Shown here piece by piece: positions 62,141 to 64,000 of a stretch of 64,000 nt of DNA. A program made the position numbers and the translations under genes. A model generated the notes under the pieces. It was not told the origin of the DNA. It made no database searches and saw only the letters and a program-made list of their open reading frames with translations. Numbering within the stretch: the stretch's first letter is position 1; each line of letters starts with the position of its first letter. Origin of the DNA: Numida meleagris (taxonomy: Eukaryota; Chordata; Aves; Galliformes; Numididae); assembly GCF_002078875.1 (NCBI RefSeq), contig NC_034415.1:20179975-20243974 (forward strand), written 5' to 3'.

Positions 62141-64000
62141 GTAAGAGTGCTGGTAGCTGACACTGGGGAGGTCACCTAATGAGAAGTGCTGGGCAGATGT
62201 GATATCCCAATCATATATGCCACATTTTGCTCTGAGGAGGTTTCCTTTGTGTGCCCTGCCCCATTTATGTCCATGGTCTTTGGTTTTAATTAAGTAGGTT
62301 TTACAATCACATCTGCTCTCTGTAACCTGAGCTTGCATCGCAGATGAAGCTTTCCATTAAATAATATGCAGTGGGTGGTATGAAAGATGAATTTAACTTT
62401 TATTTTAAAGAGTACATGAAAGGAGCGGCTTTTGCATGGATTTTTTGCACTCCTAGGATTTAAGAGTGGAGGAAGGAAGACACAAATGACAACAGAAGCA
62501 AATGGGCTTTTGGGGGGTGAGGATGTAATGGCAGTGGATGGGATGAGGAGGCAGCAACAGCACAATGTGTTGAAAAGGCTACATACAATCCATGGGCATG
62601 ATGTGACCTCCTGAATAGCACAAGCCATTGTGAATTGCTCACTTATTGCTGTACTGGGATTCATAATTTGGGTTTGGCTAAAATATTATCTAAAAGAACA
62701 ATATTGCATATATTTTAAAACCACCGAAATGGGGAAGACACTATTTCCCCCGTGTAAATATTTTAACCCCATCAGTGGCATTAGTGCCCTTCTCTAGTAC
62801 CATAGACCTGTTACCAGTCAATGTTATTCTCCATAATTTGCCCATCCTAAATGGGATCAGGTTGTGTTGACTGACTTCTCTTTCAGCGGATGGTTCGTCT
62901 GTATCTGTTGTAATGAAGTCCAGAATAAGTTGCTTCTATTTGGCCATATTTTTTCTTTTACAAGCTGTATGTCTCTATTTTCAGATGTTCTTTAATGATT
63001 TTTCAACAAATGTCCAGACAGATGCATCAGTGTTCAGAGGATGAGATGTTATATTGTATGTTTGGAGATGGAGAGAGGAGCTTGGCAGCTCACCTTATAC
63101 AGGATGAAAGCAATCTGTGAATGCAGTTTTATTTAGCTGTTATATAGATGGCCTTAGGGCTCGTACTCGCTCTTGTCTGACACTGGCACCAACTTGCAAT
63201 TATTTTTCTATTACCAGGCAGATGAAGTTACCTGTTAGCCTGTGGGCAAGCACCAGTGGGATTTGGTAACATGAATAATTGAGTCAAAAGTTTTCTTTGT
63301 GGTTTGTGTCATGCTCTTGTTGTTCATCCTAGGCAAAGGAAGGACCTTAATACCCTGATGGCGTCAGTGCTCTGCTACCTGAACACGCCATTAGGGATCT
63401 GTAGTACAAAGGATGGTTTAGTTTGCTTGAAAACAAATTGAATTTGCACCTGATGCTTGTGGTCATGAAGCATAGATTGTAATGCTGTGTCCCCTGGTCC
63501 TGGAGAGAGAAGGTGAAGAGTTTGTTAGAGCTGGCAGAGTGACTGCAGTCATCTTAATTGAATGCTGCAGCACCTAGTTTGACAGAGAGCAGAAAGAAAT
63601 TGAGCTTCTTGCATTGCATATTACTTGAATGCTCTTGGAGTTGGCTCCTTATCATTCTGTCTTTGGAATAAACACTACGCTTCTTTCAGTTCTTGTAGGT
63701 GATATTTCCAGGTCTCTTAATTTCTGTTGCTCTTTTGAAAGCCTGCAGTTGATTCATATTTTTCTGAAAGAGCGCTGTCAAAAATGTACGGAGCACACCA
63801 AGTAGAGAGGAGCAAACAACTATTTCACTAGCCTTATGCTCCTCTCTACACATCCGTTGCTGCGTCTGCTTGGCCAGCATGGCACAGGGCAGCAGGTGAG
63901 TGTCCTGGTACCCGCGTGAGCCTGCGTGCAGCCACCTCCCAGCTCCTGGGCTCTGCAGTTGGCTCTTCTTGCCAAAAGAGGCAGCTCCGTGCCCTTGTTC
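62141..64000 (+). other. ST3GAL3 intron, 5' part, after exon E
   Basis: The intron begins with GTAAGA and runs off the right edge. I saw no further ST3GAL3 exon and no clear repeat here. The remaining catalytic-domain exons should lie beyond 64000. Confidence 0.8.

Noticed and set aside
61754..62338. 194-codon open frame on the minus strand
   Set aside because: It lies across ST3GAL3 exon E and its flanks and is the antisense shadow of conserved coding sequence, with no similarity of its own.
1..64000. tRNA, rRNA, CRISPR or operon-type features
   Set aside because: No B-box of the ggttcgaatcc type with a matching cloverleaf, no regularly spaced direct repeats with spacers, and no closely packed ORFs with ribosome binding sites were seen. 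The sequence is vertebrate intronic DNA.

Overview
The window is vertebrate nuclear DNA from a bird, most likely a galliform and probably chicken. The evidence is the density of chicken repeat 1 (CR1) LINE fragments on both strands, a deleted mariner copy with the 'aaaagtaatgcctcc' terminus typical of the chicken mariner family, long introns with GT-AG borders, and no operon-like organisation. Species and chromosome cannot be proved from the sequence alone.

Only one protein-coding gene is clearly supported: ST3GAL3, the beta-galactoside alpha-2,3-sialyltransferase 3, on the + strand. Five consecutive internal coding exons lie at 6326-6418, 40484-40578, 51894-51957, 58563-58658 and 61954-62140. 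Their phases fit together without a break and encode about 178 residues. These correspond to roughly residues 71-248 of the human enzyme (numbering from memory). They cover the end of the stem, the start of the catalytic domain and all of sialyl motif L. The signal-anchor exons lie to the left of the window. The exons for motif S, motif III and motif VS, and the C-terminus, lie to the right.

Layout: 1-6325 is the end of an intron; 6419-40483 is a 34 kb intron with most of the repeats; 40579-51893, 51958-58562 and 58659-61953 are introns of 11.3, 6.6 and 3.3 kb; 62141-64000 is the start of the next intron. The repeats fall into two age classes. Young chicken-type CR1 3' ends carry the 'ggctgcccagggaggtggtg' block. 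Older, diverged amniote-type CR1 pieces still show reverse-transcriptase-region and 3'-end similarity. There are also one mariner deletion derivative, one TA/GA microsatellite and several homopolymer runs.

I found no second intact gene, tRNA, CRISPR, bacterial feature or new system. The points most worth a second look are a frameshifted protein-like reading on the minus strand at 57104-57558, two unassigned + strand ORFs (20964-21416 and 33276-33608), a few candidate intronic regulatory segments, and a symmetric exon whose skipping would remove half of motif L in frame.
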